Shown here: piece by piece, positions 1-12,359 of the stretch
How the letters are laid out: every line of letters starts with the position of its first letter
Numbering within the stretch: the stretch's first letter is position 1
Assembly (NCBI GenBank): GCA_025201705.1
Contig: MU616565.1
Coordinates: 62,001-126,000, forward strand
Length of the DNA stretch: 64,000 nt
Direction: 5' to 3'
Origin: Dissophora ornata
Taxonomy: Eukaryota > Mortierellomycota > Mortierellomycetes > Mortierellales > Mortierellaceae
Position numbers and translations under genes: made by a program
Notes under the pieces: generated by a model
What the model was told of the DNA's origin: nothing
Databases searched by the model: none
The model's input: the letters and a program-made list of their open reading frames with translations, nothing else

Positions 1-1
1 A

Positions 2-1226
2 ATGCCGCCTCAGCTTCCTCGGAACCAGTCTTCGCACTCCTTGAACCAGAACCAGGAAGAAGTAAGTCTACGACATGCTTTGATTCGTATCTACTGCATA
101 TAAAAAAACGCTTTCTCAAAAATTTAATTTTTACGCCTTCTTTTCTAGCAGGGACAGTTTAAGGCCCCCTCCGATTCCACGGCTTCAGTACCACACCTCT
201 CTCCTGCAGAGGTAGCGGAGAAGAAGCAAAAGTCGCGCATGACTTTCCACTGGCCCAAGAAAGCCTCCAAGGAGGATGGATCACAGACCGCACCGGCCCC
301 AATGCAAGCAGGTGTTAACGCGTCAGGAGGTGCGCCCACAGGAACACCACAGGACTCTTCCCGACTGAGAAACTTTTTGGGCAAGGGCAACTATAACAAC
401 AATTATAACGGTTCCTCTGCACATATGCCCCCACAGTCGTCAGGCCAGGGCTCGTTCCCTAACATGGCGCCGGCTCGACAAGTCTTTGGAGTGTCGCTCG
501 AGCAGGCTATTGAGCAAGCCATTGTACAGCCTGGATATGAGCTTCCTGCTGTGGTCTACAGATGTATTGAGTATCTGAATGCACACAAGGCCAAGTTAGA
601 GGAGGGTATCTATCGTCTGAACGGATCTTCAGCAGTGATCAAGAGCTTGAAGGACCGTTTCAACATGGAAGGCGATGTACCACTGTTGGCCAGTGATGAC
701 TATTACGATATTCACGCCGTCGCAGGATTGCTGAAGTTGTTCTTGCGTGATCTGCCTTCGTCCGTTCTTACGCGCGAGCTCCACAAAGATTTCCTTCAAG
801 TGATTGGTATGTTTTGTTATGTGCCTCCTTTTTCAACATGCATATTCCGTCCCGCGGTGCAGTTATGGAAAATTAACCGAATCAATTCATTGTTTTGATT
901 CTTTAGAACTGCCAAACCGGGGAGACCGCGTGAACGAGCTGACGCGACTGGTGTCGGTGTTGCCAGAGGCAAACTACACTCTGCTGCGTGCGTTGACGGC
1001 TCATCTGATCGAGATTGTGGAGAACGCGGATGTGAACAAGATGACGGCGCGCAATGTCGGGATCGTGTTCTCCCCCACGTTGGGTATCCCCGCGGGCGTG
1101 TTTGCGCTACTGATGTCGGACTTTGACCAGATCTTCCACACAGATGACGGGCGGATCATGCCCCTCGAGAATAGCGATGCCCAAGGTGCGAACAATGTGG
1201 ATACCAGCTTGATCTCGGACGCGTAA
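2..1226 (+). CDS. RhoGAP-domain GTPase-activating protein (5' end outside window)
   Basis: Likely exons are up to 61, about 152-806 and 907-1226, joined by GTAAGT and GTATGT donors; the phases fit across both introns. About 344 residues are visible. The first part is low-complexity (Ser, Asn, Gln, Pro). The last ~190 residues form a RhoGAP domain. It begins at VFGVSLEQAIEQA and LPAVVYRCIEYL and carries the arginine finger in GIYRLNGSS (Arg codon at 614-616). After the splice come the ARNVGIVFSPTL helix and the end of the domain. RhoGAP proteins accelerate GTP hydrolysis by Rho/Cdc42 GTPases in cell polarity. The pattern resembles fungal Bem3/Rga-type GAPs, which often have PH or PX domains further upstream, but that region is not visible here. 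The ATG at 2-4 is in frame but may be internal. The domain call is firm; the subfamily is inference. Confidence 0.9.
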
Positions 1227-1490
1227 AGAAACCCATGAAGACGAGAGGATAGAAACGCGTTTTTCTCTTCGTTTTAGACTAATGTAATTGACGCGACCAT
1301 CTCCACCACCACTTCCACACCGTTTATGTCTCTTCAACCAATAATCCCGATCCCTCTAATGCTAATAAAACGCGCTGCCTAATGCACGTGATTTTGTCTC
1401 GCGTGTTGTGTGTCTTGGGCTCAGTGCCACCTTTTTTTTATTTTCAATTTACATTCCAACAACTCATTAACTCCCACCATCACTCCCATC

Positions 1491-3502
1491 ATGCCTCCAT
1501 TCGCTTCTGCATGCGAACGATTTTTTGACATTCCCGAGCTCAGATTGCTCTTTGCTTCGCAGTTGAAAGATCCTTTTACCCCCACAGCTCAAGGTCGAAG
1601 CCTGGCTCTGCTCCTCCGTGTCTCCTCCTCGTTCAACGCCCACTTTCTCCCCCTACTGTACTTCCATCTCGAAGATCGTTGGCCTTCTGGCTCATCCTTA
1701 TCGAGACATGGCCACTTGGTTCGGCACATTAAGTGGCACAATCTGCCGAAGAAGGCGCCGCTGAAACATATAAGACTATATTGTCCGAATCTCAAGAGTG
1801 TCGACCTGAATAGCGTGAGTATGGTGAGTTGCGATATTTGGGTGCAGATTTTTGGACTATGCAAGCCAGCGATGACCTATATGAAGCCGTGGGATTCAAT
1901 AACTCCGTGCTCATGGCATCAAGACCCATCTGGCAATGATGGTGAAGGCGACGAGAACAACCAAGAAATCGTGGATTCGAGCGCCGCTGCTTCTGCGGAC
2001 TGGCACCTCCTACAGATCAGGACTCACAATCCGATTCTGACATTAATGTCCTTTATACGACACGAGTGAAATTCGGATCGCGTTTGCCTGCCAGGAACGC
2101 ATTTCTTTCCGACTCGATCCAAACTTTACGGTTGAAACTACTCATGGATACATTGATGGATACAATTCACTGGCTGATGCTCGCAGGCAAGGCTAGCCGA
2201 CTACAAGGATTGAATGAGCTCATGGTCTTTACGTATGAATCGGCAGGATGTATAGGGGAGCCTCGCGTGTCGAGTGGAATGATTCTGGACTTGGTGGATG
2301 TGTTCCCGCAGTTAAGGAAGATTTCTTTTGAAGCTCTTGTTGTCTCGAAGGACAAGAACAAGCATCAAAACATGAGAAACAATAGCAACAACGGAGCAGT
2401 GAAGAATTATCAGAGACCCATGCAACTTACAGACCTCCATATCTCGAACCTAAAATCCGTCCCAGCACTTGCAGCCGTATTACGGAACCTATCTTGGCCA
2501 TCCGCATTAACAACTCTAACCGTTCCCGATATTCCAGAATCGAACAATCTCTTACGTACCGTACACCAGTATTGTCCGAATTTGAAATCGTTTGTGCTCA
2601 AAGGCCGATCGACCTCAGTAATGTCGCCCGTGGATCTGAATTGGTTCTTGGGTCAATATCCTGATATGACGAAATTGGCGTTAATCTGGTGCCAGGTGAC
2701 GGACAGGGACTTGGAAGTTATATCACAGACTTGTGCAGATACGCAGTCTCTACAGAAGTTTACGGTTTCGGGCCGTCCACGAGTTTTGAGGCGGTATCCG
2801 CGTCTTTGGTCCGACGATGAGGATGTGGACTCTAGACAGGCGGCCACTGCTGTGAATTCTGCAGCAGCGACATGGTGGGGATTTAAGATGGTCCTGAGTA
2901 CCTCTGGACAGTTGCAAGAGCTGAAGTTTCGATATGATGTCAACTTGCCGATCGAGGCGTTTGAGCATTCGGCATCATCAACATCGATGGCAGCGACGAC
3001 GATGACAGCTTCAGTGAAAATGACGTCTATATGGCCGTGTGCAAGAACGCTGAGGGTTCTGGACTTGGGGAACGTAGTACTGCTCAACAAAGATGAAAAT
3101 GCAAGGTTTCGTAGACGGCTGCAGGATCTTATAGTGCTAAGGCAGCTGTGTATCACAGGCAAGGGTATCAAAGTTGAGGTGCCGATCGACAATCGCGAGG
3201 CGGTATCGGTGTCGGAGGATGAGAATGAAAACCAAGGAACAGAAGGCAGGAGAGGAGGAAGTGAAGATGATATGGCGTTGTTGATGCTGCCGTCATTGTC
3301 GCAGAAGGAAGAGCCTCCGTACCGATACTTATGTCTAGAAGATGTTGGGATTCAGCTTGAGGAGTATATGACGGTTGTGGAACTGCAGCGTGTGCTGAAG
3401 GCGGTACCCCGGTTAGCGAACTTTAATGTCGAGGGCAAGATAGAGGAGGCTGCCATGAGGTGGCTGACGCATCAGGGGTTGTCCGGCCTGGTTTCGGGAT
3501 AA
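1491..3502 (+). CDS. F-box/leucine-rich-repeat-like protein with apparent frameshift
   Basis: The reading frame from the ATG at 1491 gives an N-terminus (DIPELRLLFASQL ... LALLLRVSSSFNAHFLPLLYFHL) that resembles the degenerate F-box of large fungal F-box/LRR families. Irregular leucine-rich segments follow, such as YCPNLKSVDLNSV. This frame stops at 2067-2069. The homologous-looking text resumes at once two bases later in another frame, which stays open to the TAA at 3500-3502 (VKFGSRLPARNAF ... PRLANFNVEGKIEEAAMRW). The combined length is about 670 residues. No GT-AG intron explains the shift well, so it is an indel (a decaying gene) or a sequence error. Such proteins usually act as SCF substrate adaptors, but the F-box here is weak and no substrate can be named. 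A second YCPNLKS segment near 2573-2590 supports a repeat protein. Confidence 0.6.
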
Positions 3503-4945
3503 CTGGGATTGACGTCTTTCGGCTCATTTGAAATCCTCGTTCGTGTTTTTTCGCGCCATTGAATTTTCTCTAGCTGCGCTTGTGCCTTTCTAATTAAAGG
3601 CAACGGTCATCCGCAATGTCACCCACATGCCTTGGGCATTTCAGGGGACTCAGCCGGACATACGTACATTGACTACCAATATTTGTTTGTATATGACTTG
3701 CGCTGGCAACCATCGGATGAGACCGTGGATATGTATTCGGGCAATGGCCACATAGGATTAGAACTCATGAGTGTGCATGTTATCTGGGTTTGGGAATGTT
3801 TATCTCACTGTATGTTTGCAAATGCAACTTTGAAGGCGATGAGATACCGGTGATTCGAGGTGGAGCTGAAACTATGAAGGCCATTACGCACTAACACTTG
3901 AAAGTTCGCGAATCTCCAGTTCAGGCGGATCGTCGCTTGTTGGGCAAAGTCGTCGGACCCTCTAGAACCTGCAGATTGACCTTGCAGTAGGCGATAGAAA
4001 CCCCCTGCAGACGGTCCCAATGTAGATCCAACAGCTGCTCCTGTTGACTTTGTTCGTTCTTTCCGTACAAGCCTGAGGAAGTGAAGGCACGTAGCTCCAG
4101 GCTTTGCGAACACTTGATGACCTGACACGTACATTCAAGATTGAGAGATGTCAGGGAACCTGGACTCAATACCAGCGATTTCAGTCGGATCCCAGTCTTC
4201 AGTAGCTTTATTTATTCAGGGCAAGAAAAGCTCAATGAACAAAGTACCCATTCGTGAAAAGTTTTTCGCTGCACAAAAAGTGTAGTGTGGGAGGAGAACA
4301 ATGTGGCGCTATTGCTGGATGGGGCTCCATGGTCCTTGTCCAATAAATGGCCCTCCGTTTTTTACTCCGAACTTCTTGTAGCTCACGCACAGATGAACGG
4401 AATGTGCTCAGAGTCGTCCTCCCCTTGAGATTTCTCGTCCTCATCCGGGTCGGCTTTGGTGCCCTATTACCCTATGCCAGGATCTGACGCTCGAGACGAA
4501 CGTTGTGGGATGGCTTCAGGTTACTCGCCGTTGAGGAGACAAGCAGTGCTGCTTAGATCGCGAGGGCTGTGGCGAGCACTGCTGGGGCGTCTGCTCGTGC
4601 TCGGGTTGCCAATCAGCGGTTTCGTTGTTTCGTTGCAGTCCAACATTCGTGGCGAGGTCATCGGCAGTGGGCTTTGAAGCGCGTCAAAAATGGCGCTTTG
4701 CCGTGTTGTAGGCGCTATTTCCACAGGACATGGGATTTAGAGGAATGGCCCTTGGTTTCAGGGGTGTGATTGGTGCGTGGCTCGCACGTTGCGCCAGCAA
4801 CTGAAGCTTCGTGCTGTACTCAACCGAGCAAGCAGGCGCATTTTGTTGTGGGGAGTGAGTGCTCTCTCGGAAGAGTGCGCCTGAGAAGAAAACAAAGTTT
4901 ATCATTCCATTCTTCCTTGGGACGATTTGGCCCAGGGAAAACGGA
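3503..4945. other. Intergenic region, no supported gene
   Basis: About 1.4 kb between the F-box/LRR gene and the uridine phosphorylase promoter. Short open stretches occur on both strands. A minus-strand piece around 3921-4169 is leucine-rich and could be a remnant of an F-box/LRR relative, but it has no start or splice context that I trust. Nothing else is recognised. Confidence 0.4.
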
Positions 4946-4953
4946 TATATAAA
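4946..4953 (+). promoter_or_regulatory. TATA box of the uridine phosphorylase gene
   Basis: The sequence TATATAAA lies about 120 bp upstream of the ATG at 5072, followed by a pyrimidine-rich stretch (4970-5070) typical of fungal transcription start regions. It is a consensus TATA element; its use is inferred from position. Confidence 0.6.
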
Positions 4954-5071
4954 TGGGCGCCAAAACCGTTCTGTCTCGCTCCTCGTTTCTCTTCTCAAGT
5001 TTCATTCATTCCAGTCCTCTCATCCATTTCCCCATCCCCATTTCCCATCCTCCCTCTTCCGGCTTTCCACA

Positions 5072-6350
5072 ATGTCGATGACCAACGCCAACTTCCCTAT
5101 GGATGCCGAAGGCCGCACCTAGTAAGAATTCTTTAATTTTGTTCTTGTTTCCCTTGGTGGAGTGTCATTCCCACCTTCGTCTGCTTTGCCTTATAGTTCA
5201 AGTATAGTTTCTCGCCGTCCCCTCGGTAGTTGGCGGCGGCATTCCCTTTGAGTCCTTCAGCTGACCTTTCTCTCCTTCATTTCATAGTCATGTGGGTATC
5301 AAGCGCGGTGAACTCGCCAACAGAATCTTGACCGTCGGTGATCCAGCCCGTGCAATAACCCTCTCCCGATCCCTCGACGGCGTCGATCTCGAGAATACTC
5401 CTCCCAAGGCCATCCCCTCCAACCTCTTCAGCTTTGCATCACACCGCGGATTCCTGACCATCACTGGCCACTACCACGGCGTCCCTGTCTCCATCGTTGC
5501 CATCGGTGAGATCACATTTCTTTTCTATGTTTGTTGTAGCTGGTTTACAAAACTGCCATTTTATCACCATTCGTGCGCGTATTAATCCGGTATATGAACG
5601 TTCACGTGTTTAGGCATGGGTGTTTCAATGATGGACTTTTTCGTCCGCGAGTGCAGAGCTGTCGTGGATGGACCCATGATCATTATCCGCCTTGGCTCCT
5701 GCGGCTCCTTGTCAGATGCCGCCGTTGGTGACATTTGTGTCCCCTCGGGTTCTTACCTGGTCCAGCGTAACGTCGACTACTTTTCTGAGGATGCCTCCCC
5801 CGCAACAGCCACTAAGCCATACCACCTCTCCAAGGTATTTGAAGCCGATCCCGATATCACACAGACGCTTGTCAAGAATATGTCCTCGAAGCTCGGATCG
5901 GATCACGTCTGGTCTGGTATCAACGCCACCGCAGACTCGTTTTACTCGTCCCAGGGCCGTCAGGACAACAACTTTGTGGACGCAAACCAAGAGTTGTTCG
6001 AGGAGTTGGTCAAGCATAATCCCAAGACCATGACGTTGGAGATGGAGACGTTTGTGTTGTACCATTTGGCAAAGACCTCGACGGGAGCTCCTCTTATCAA
6101 AAGTGCGGAAGCAAAGAACGGAACAGCTTCTGCGGAGGTGTTGAAGAAGAACAGTATCCGGGCAGGCGCTTGCATGATGGTCTTTGCTCAGCGTAAGACG
6201 AATGGGTTCATCTCGAAGGAGGATGTGGCAAGAGTCGAGCCCATGGCTGGAAAAGCCGTCTTTGATTCGCTGGTCGAAGTGCAGTTAGGCGCAGAGGAGG
6301 AATTACACCCCTCCGCAGGCAGCGTCTGGGAGACTGCCCAAGCGATCTAA
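5072..6350 (+). CDS. Uridine phosphorylase (PNP/UDP family)
   Basis: Exons 5072-5121, 5288-5505 and 5614-6350 give 334 residues; all phases fit. The enzyme class converts uridine (or a related pyrimidine nucleoside) plus phosphate to uracil and ribose-1-phosphate in cytosolic salvage. Family marks seen are TVGDPARA near residues 32-39 (phosphate-binding Asp/Arg region), IIRLGSCGS (glycine-rich phosphate/ribose loop) and TLEMETFVLYHLA (the EMET region that contacts the nucleoside). The length is close to eukaryotic UPP proteins and longer than bacterial Udp (about 253), with an extra N-terminus. The short first exon encodes MSMTNANFPMDAEGRT and splits a Tyr codon. The next gene downstream on the same strand is a CNT nucleoside transporter, which fits a salvage role. 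Substrate preference (uridine, thymidine or other nucleosides) cannot be read from motifs alone. Confidence 0.92.
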
Positions 6351-9300
6351 ATAACCGCCATGCCAGTACATCAACTAGAATAAAAACCATAGACATATAC
6401 CTCTTTTTCTTTTTTTACGGAGATTTATTGACGGCTACACTTCCGGGCGTTTTCGGTTAATGAAAGAATATGTGTTGGAGGTATTCGCCGAATGTACGCG
6501 TGCTATTGACGAACCAATGGTTCTAACTACAACAGGGGTGTGGGTGTGAAGAATGTGTGGGGGAGGCTTTCTTTTCTGGTGAGTCCGTGAAAAAAAAAAT
6601 GGTGACTCGTACCTGCATAAGTGAACTTTAATTTCTCCACAAATCAACAAAAATCTCACGCCCAGAAAGCCAAACTAAAAAAAAAAAAAAAAAAACTGTT
6701 CACTTGTTCGCGCATCGTTCTTACTCGTCTTTTTTAGGCTCTTACTCACAAAAACAACTGCCAATAGCGGCGGGATGGGCGCGGACCCCATGACAGCCTT
6801 CTTTGGTAGATAATGCCGTTGCGCGGATATGTGGCGCACCATAATTAGAGGCATATCACCAGTCAGGGCTCGCGAGACTCTCCAAAAACTATAGATAATC
6901 CTGGGGATGAATGATAAAACCCTCCAATCGGTATTTACTAGCGGGCATACACTCATGACACAATGCGAGTAGAAAAAAATGATACAGACAGGGTTATTTG
7001 TCCATCCCCAAAAAGACAGGTGAAATACATACTCCTATCTTTGTCTCCACAAAATCTGGGGAAAGTGGAGAGAGAGCGGGGATATTCGCCAAGCGAATTA
7101 TGGTCATGCGCCTCCATGGTTTTGTCGCGTAGGCGTGATTCGCCTCTAATGTAGCCAAAAACATGCGTCATTTTCGCTACCAAGAGGTTGTCAATAAAGT
7201 CGAGTCGATCCAATGCTGATGCCTACCACTGTCAGGTATATCTCGCAGATGGTATTGACCGCAACACAGCCTACTGTCGACAAGTTCATCTTCACTTTTC
7301 CTGCACGGGCAATATTTGTCCAAGGAATAGTACTTCTAATTTTTATCAATCTGTTGCATGCAGTACAGGACAACCTTTAATCCTTTGAGTAGACCCACAA
7401 CACACAATGAAGACTTGTAATTTCAGTGGCAAATGGCAGCGTTACCCGCTCCGTGTTTTTCCTACTTGTGCGACTCTAACGAAAACTGTTGTGGGTAAGC
7501 TCAATAAAATTAATGAAATGAGCAAAAATTGTCTGTGTGTGCCTGGGCCATGTGCACGAGGAAGAAAGCGCGGCGCGACAAAGAATAATATGTATAATGG
7601 ACGTAGAGAGCCATGATCTATTTGCCAGCAGGACATACCGTCGGTTTTGTACCGCTCACTCATTTCTTTTGGCCCACTCATCATTGTTGTTCTCTGTCTT
7701 CTGAAAAAGATCGTTGTGCATATTTTATGATTCGAATCCCCGCCCCGTCGAGCTTTAAATAACACCGTTCATCACAGGACGGCGACCAAGATGAAAGAAA
7801 AATGAGGGGTAGAAAGTCCCCAGTTTTTACCAAATCGTACTGCGAGGCTCTACTATGATTGCTTTTATACAACTGTTGGAGTACCGTACTGGGATTCCAT
7901 CCCTGTTCCTTTCCATCTTTTGTGTCTTGGGTCAATGTCATTGGGCAGCGGAGTCAGGATCCAATATGAACAACACCCCCCTTCCGTCGGCTGTTTTGTC
8001 TTCTCGAAGGTTGGCTCTTGCGATATGCTGCGATCTGGACAAAGGGAGTGCAGTTGCCGTTGTCATATGAAAAATGCGAGGGAAGTCAAGAAGACATTCT
8101 GCTTGGAGGCGAGACATACAAATGCAAATTAGGCAGATAATCAGGTTGTAACACCTCTGTCGCTGTTGGTTCCCGGTATAAATCAAACACAACCTGTGCC
8201 CTGTTGTTGTGTGTAAACAAAGAACGCACAGTTCCGAGAAAACAATTACCCAGGGCTGCTGGTAGCCCGTGTTACACTATTGCTGAACTTTCAGCGCTGT
8301 AAGATTCGACATCTGCGTAATATGCCGAGGTGCACGACAAGACATGCAAGGGGGGAGGGGAGGGGAGGAATAGTTTGCGTGTAAGTACGTTGCAGCGCGA
8401 GAGTAGAAAGGAGTAGAAAGGAACCTCTAACCCGATCCGATTAACCCATTCACCAACCATTATCGCTTCATGCTCTTGCATTATTTTGACTATATACATT
8501 TCCTTGCTCGATTCCTGGTTCGACGCTTTGCTCGATTCCTTGCTCGATTTCAGCATCTTTCTAGAGTCGATCTTCATTCTCAGCGGGCACCAGCCTCGAT
8601 GAGGTGGAAGAAACATGAACCAAGCATCAAACGTGGCGTACGAGGCGAATGTACTTGTCTCTGTTTGTTTCTCATCCGACTGCACTGGACCCTTTTCTAT
8701 ACGGCGATGGGAATAAAATTGGTGAGGAGACAGAAAGGGCGGGCATCAAAATAACGATGGGTTGGTCGTTGACCTAAAAAGGTCCTTGACCCCGAGGTCA
8801 TTCCAAACCGCGATTGAATGCCTCTTCTTCCCCCGTTGTATTCTTCTGGATCCCAGCCGCGAAAGCGAGAGCCGGTGGCGCCTTTTACTTTCATGTGTTA
8901 TTGGCACAGCTGGAAGGGAGAGGAAACCATTCCGAATTAGTGAAACACAATGCGGATACGGTCAGATCAGTTGAATAAACGGCCGATTTAAATGACGACG
9001 ACAACAGTCTGCCTCTCCAGGCGAACGGCTCTTTGGTGATGTTTGGTTGTATTAAAGATCCGCTAATTGAATAAGTCGCAGCCAGTTTTATTACTCTCCC
9101 CGGGGGGTGATGTTCTTTTGTCTGTTCACTCCTGGGTCGTGGTCTTGCTGGCCCTGTTTTCTTTTTTTTTCTATATAATATTCTCAGCTCCGTCTCCTTA
9201 CTTTTTTTCTTCTGTGCTCATCCAGACCTTCCACAATCTGTTGCCAACCCTCCTTCGCCACTTCCCGCTGATTCTCACCTAGAATCCATTCCTCACACCC

Positions 9301-9362
9301 CCTTTCCGCCTTCCACCCTCCACATCCCGCGCCCGCCTTTCTTCCATCCGCTCACCCTCCTC
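6351..9362. other. 3.0-kb intergenic region without recognisable genes
   Basis: No open frame here has family-like content or splice logic. It contains an A19 tract near 6677-6695, a short imperfect repeat of TTGCTCGATTCC around 8501-8550, and pyrimidine-rich DNA from about 9150 that leads into the CNT1 promoter. No tRNA or repeat family was recognised. Confidence 0.5.
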
Positions 9363-9416
9363 CTCTCCTTCCTCTCCTTCCTCTCCTTCCTCTCCTTCCT
9401 CTCCTTCCTCTCCCTC
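9363..9416 (+). repeat. Tandem 9-bp repeat CTCTCCTTC in the CNT1 leader
   Basis: Five perfect copies of CTCTCCTTC and one variant copy (CTCTCCCTC) run head to tail and end 27 bp before the CNT1 start codon at 9444. The repeat extends a longer polypyrimidine tract that starts near 9290. In fungi such CT tracts commonly sit at or just after transcription start sites. The copy number is probably variable between strains (inference). Confidence 0.9.
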
Positions 9417-9443
9417 TTCACATCACGTTTCTCCTGGCACAGA

Positions 9444-11598
9444 ATGTTGGACGAGAAGCCATCGTCGATCTACATGGAAGACGAAAAGATGCAACACGAG
9501 GCCCACCATGAAGAGATCCAGATCGATGATGTAGAGACTGAAAATGATGACACCTTCTCCCAGCGCTCATACCACGGCCGCTTTGGCTTTTATTACCGCC
9601 ACAAGTCCCTCTTCAGCCATCTTCTCACTTTCTGCATCTGCACGGGTCTCTTCATCCCTGCCGTGGTCATCCACAAGACCGGCAACATCCTGGTCCTATC
9701 GCTGTTGTATGCTGCCATTGTCTGGTGGTTGCTTCTCCAGCACCTCCCCAAGGGCTCGGTTGCGGGTCCTATCGCCTTTGTCTGGAACGGCGGCGCTAGA
9801 CTCATCAATATGTTGCCAAGCATTGTAGTCAAGGTCATCGGATACGGTGTCCCCCCTGTCGCTCTGATCTTGACCGCAGCTTTGAGGGCCGATGATATCC
9901 ATGGTACCCGTGGTCAACGTCTGATCTCCTGCCTGGGTCTTGTTGTCCTGCTGTTGGTCACTATTGCCTGCTCCAAGGTAAAATGCTTTCCCACAAGATG
10001 TGGCCCCCACCCTCTGACGAATGGCAAGCGGAGCACAGTCGCCGGTTTATTGCGCTGTGTAACCTGGGGACATTTGGGCGAGAGTGATGGTCAATCCGCC
10101 CTTTTGCCAATTGGAATTATTATTAGTATCCGATGGATCGATGATGTGGACGACGATGACGACAATGATATACCCCTTTCCCATACGTGTGAAGCCATGT
10201 GGGATTGATCCCAAACCAGCCACTCCTGCCTCATTAGCACCATTGCATGTGCCAATGAGGCCTGAATTGCATTCGGCCTGTTCCCAACTTTCGTCTGCGC
10301 AGAAGCGTCATGGTTGTGTGTGTTTGGAGCACGTTTGGAGCACAGCCTGGCCACAAACATCCATGGAACAAACAAATCAGCATCGATCTTAATCAAGCAA
10401 CTCCACTTCCCGTGTGTTGTTTACACAATAGAACCGCAAAGCCATCTCCTGGAAGATCGTCTGGACTGGCATTTTCATGCAGTACATCCTCGGTCTCCTC
10501 ATTATCCGTTGGACTGTCGGCTACAATGTCTTCCAGTTCATTGCTCAGCAGGCGGAGAACTTCCTCAGCTATGCCTCCCAGGGTCGCGAGTTCATCTTCG
10601 GACCCAACTCGGCCACCACCGCCAGCGGCGAAGTCATTAACTTTGCCAGCTCCTTTTCTGTCTCAGTCTTGCCCGCCATCATCTTGTTCGCTGCTGTCAT
10701 TCAGTGCTTGTACTACTACAACATTGTCCAGTCTGTCGTCTCTAGCATGGCCTCGATTGTCATCCACATCATTGACATCTCTGGTGTCGAGTGTGTTGCC
10801 GCTTGCGCTGCTCCTTTCGTCGGAATGTCCGAAGCCTCCATGTTGGTCGGTCCTTTTGTCTCTGAGATGACCGATGCCGAGCTGCACCAGGTCTTGACCT
10901 CTGGGTTCGCTACCATCTCCGGTTCCGTCTTCTTGGGTCTCTTGACCTATGGCGCCAACGCCACTGCTCTTTTGACCTGCTGCATGATGTCCGTACCCTG
11001 CGCCATCGTCATCTCCAAGATCCGCTTCCCTGAGGAGGAGGTTCCTCTGACTAAGGGTACTGCCGTCGCGCCCGCCTACAAGGACCGCGAGTCGAACGCC
11101 ATTCACGCCGTTTCAAACGGAGCCATCTTCGGTATCAAGCTGTGCATTGTCATCATCGCTGTGCTCTTGGCCGTCATCTCGCTCTTGGGTCTCGCCAACG
11201 GCTTCCTTGGCTGGATCTTTGATTTCTATGGCGTTGAGATCTCGATCCAGAGGATTGCCTCTTGGGTCCTGTACCCCTTGGCTTGGTTGATCGGTATCCC
11301 CAGTTCGGATCTCATGCCCGCTGCCGAGGCTATGGGAATCAAGTTCATCTTGAACGAGTTTGCTGCTTTTGCAGAGTTCACGCAGATCCAAGACAGCTTG
11401 AACCCCCGTACGGCCCTCTTGACGACCTATGCCATGGCTTCGTTCGCCAACATTGGTTCGATCGGTACCCAGATCTCGTTGTTCCTGACCTTGGCCCCTG
11501 ACCGTGCCGATGCCATTGCTCGCTTGTCGCTGTCGGCCTGTCTCTGTGGCGCTATCTCGACATTGATCTCTGCCTGTATTGCTGGCATTGTGTCATAA
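9444..11598 (+). CDS. Concentrative nucleoside transporter, CNT family (copy 1)
   Basis: Exons 9444-9977 and 10432-11598 encode 566 residues; the intron is phase 0 after IACSK. CNT proteins import nucleosides with a proton or sodium gradient at the plasma membrane. The N-terminus (about 50 residues) is acidic and cytosolic. It is followed by multiple hydrophobic helices, the motif ACAAPFVGMSEASMLVGPF (the conserved Glu-containing substrate loop), LTSGFATISGSV, PEEEVPL, and near the end ASFANIGSIGTQISLF, the second conserved loop. This last loop has GS where CNT2 of this window has SS (FANPSSLGSQ). The Ser pair lies in the nucleoside site of well-studied CNTs, so specificity may differ (inference). 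It lies downstream of uridine phosphorylase on the same strand, which suggests uptake coupled to phosphorolysis. Intron bases 9978-10431 hold no gene. Confidence 0.95.
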
Positions 11599-12359
11599 AG
11601 AGAAAGGAAACATCTATCTTGTAACGTTCTTTCTTATGTTGAATATGTGTATAAGCAGATATCTAGTGCATTGTTTCTATCGCTTCGATTGTTGGCAGAC
11701 TGGCCTTTACACCCCCATATAACCACGGAAACCCGTTCATCGTCAGCAGGCACCTAATAAAAATAACGCCCACCAATATACCAAATGCTTCTCACCAAAA
11801 AAGAAAAAAAATGAGTGTTGAAAAATCGGGATTATCACTAAGGTGGCGTTCAGCACAAACATAAGAGAATGCACTCTTATGTTCATCAACGATGAATGCA
11901 CTCACGGTAATTTTTGGGAAACCTTTGGTATGTGTCTATTTAAGCATGATCTTTTCTGGATACATGATTGGCATGCATGCATTTACATGGAAGCATGAAT
12001 GGTAGGAGCGGGAGTGGAGGTTCTGGACTCTGTCCAAATGCGCGATCGACTGTGACATGTGGACACGTTCACCCAATTTAACGCATACTTGGATGTAAAT
12101 ATGCGTTTCGCTCTTGCGCACGCTGGCTGACTAGTCGAGATCCTTGAGATCCTCAAGATGTGTCACAAAATGTCCGTGTTGTCTAAATTGTGTCCTCACG
12201 GTAATTGTACATCGATACAATACTACGACAGCTGCATGAATTCCAAGGGAGTATAATAATTATTTTCATCAACCCAGGTTTGTTGAAAAAAAAGGACCTG
12301 GTATTTCTTGGGAACAGCTTTGTGAGGGGTGCGGGAATAAGCCATTAACCCTTGTTCGG
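11599..12359. other. Intergenic region with a perfect 10-bp hairpin
   Basis: Between CNT1 and the DOMON-b561 gene. The arms AACATAAGAG (11858-11867) and CTCTTATGTT (11874-11883) pair perfectly around the 6-nt loop AATGCA. A 10-bp direct repeat GAATGCACTC occurs at 11867-11876 and 11892-11901. No gene seen. The hairpin lies about 260 bp past the CNT1 stop and may be in its 3' UTR or simply be intergenic. Confidence 0.6.

Noticed and set aside
3921..4169. Leucine-rich minus-strand frame, possible F-box/LRR relic
   Set aside because: Too short and without clear repeat register, start, or splice context; kept only as a note.
6677..6695. A19 tract as a possible retrotransposon tail
   Set aside because: No reverse transcriptase, target duplication or LINE-like sequence adjoins it; several similar homopolymers occur in other spacers.
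7725..7750. B-box-like word GATTCGAATCC
   Set aside because: The preceding bases do not form a T stem with CCCGC, and no A box was found upstream.
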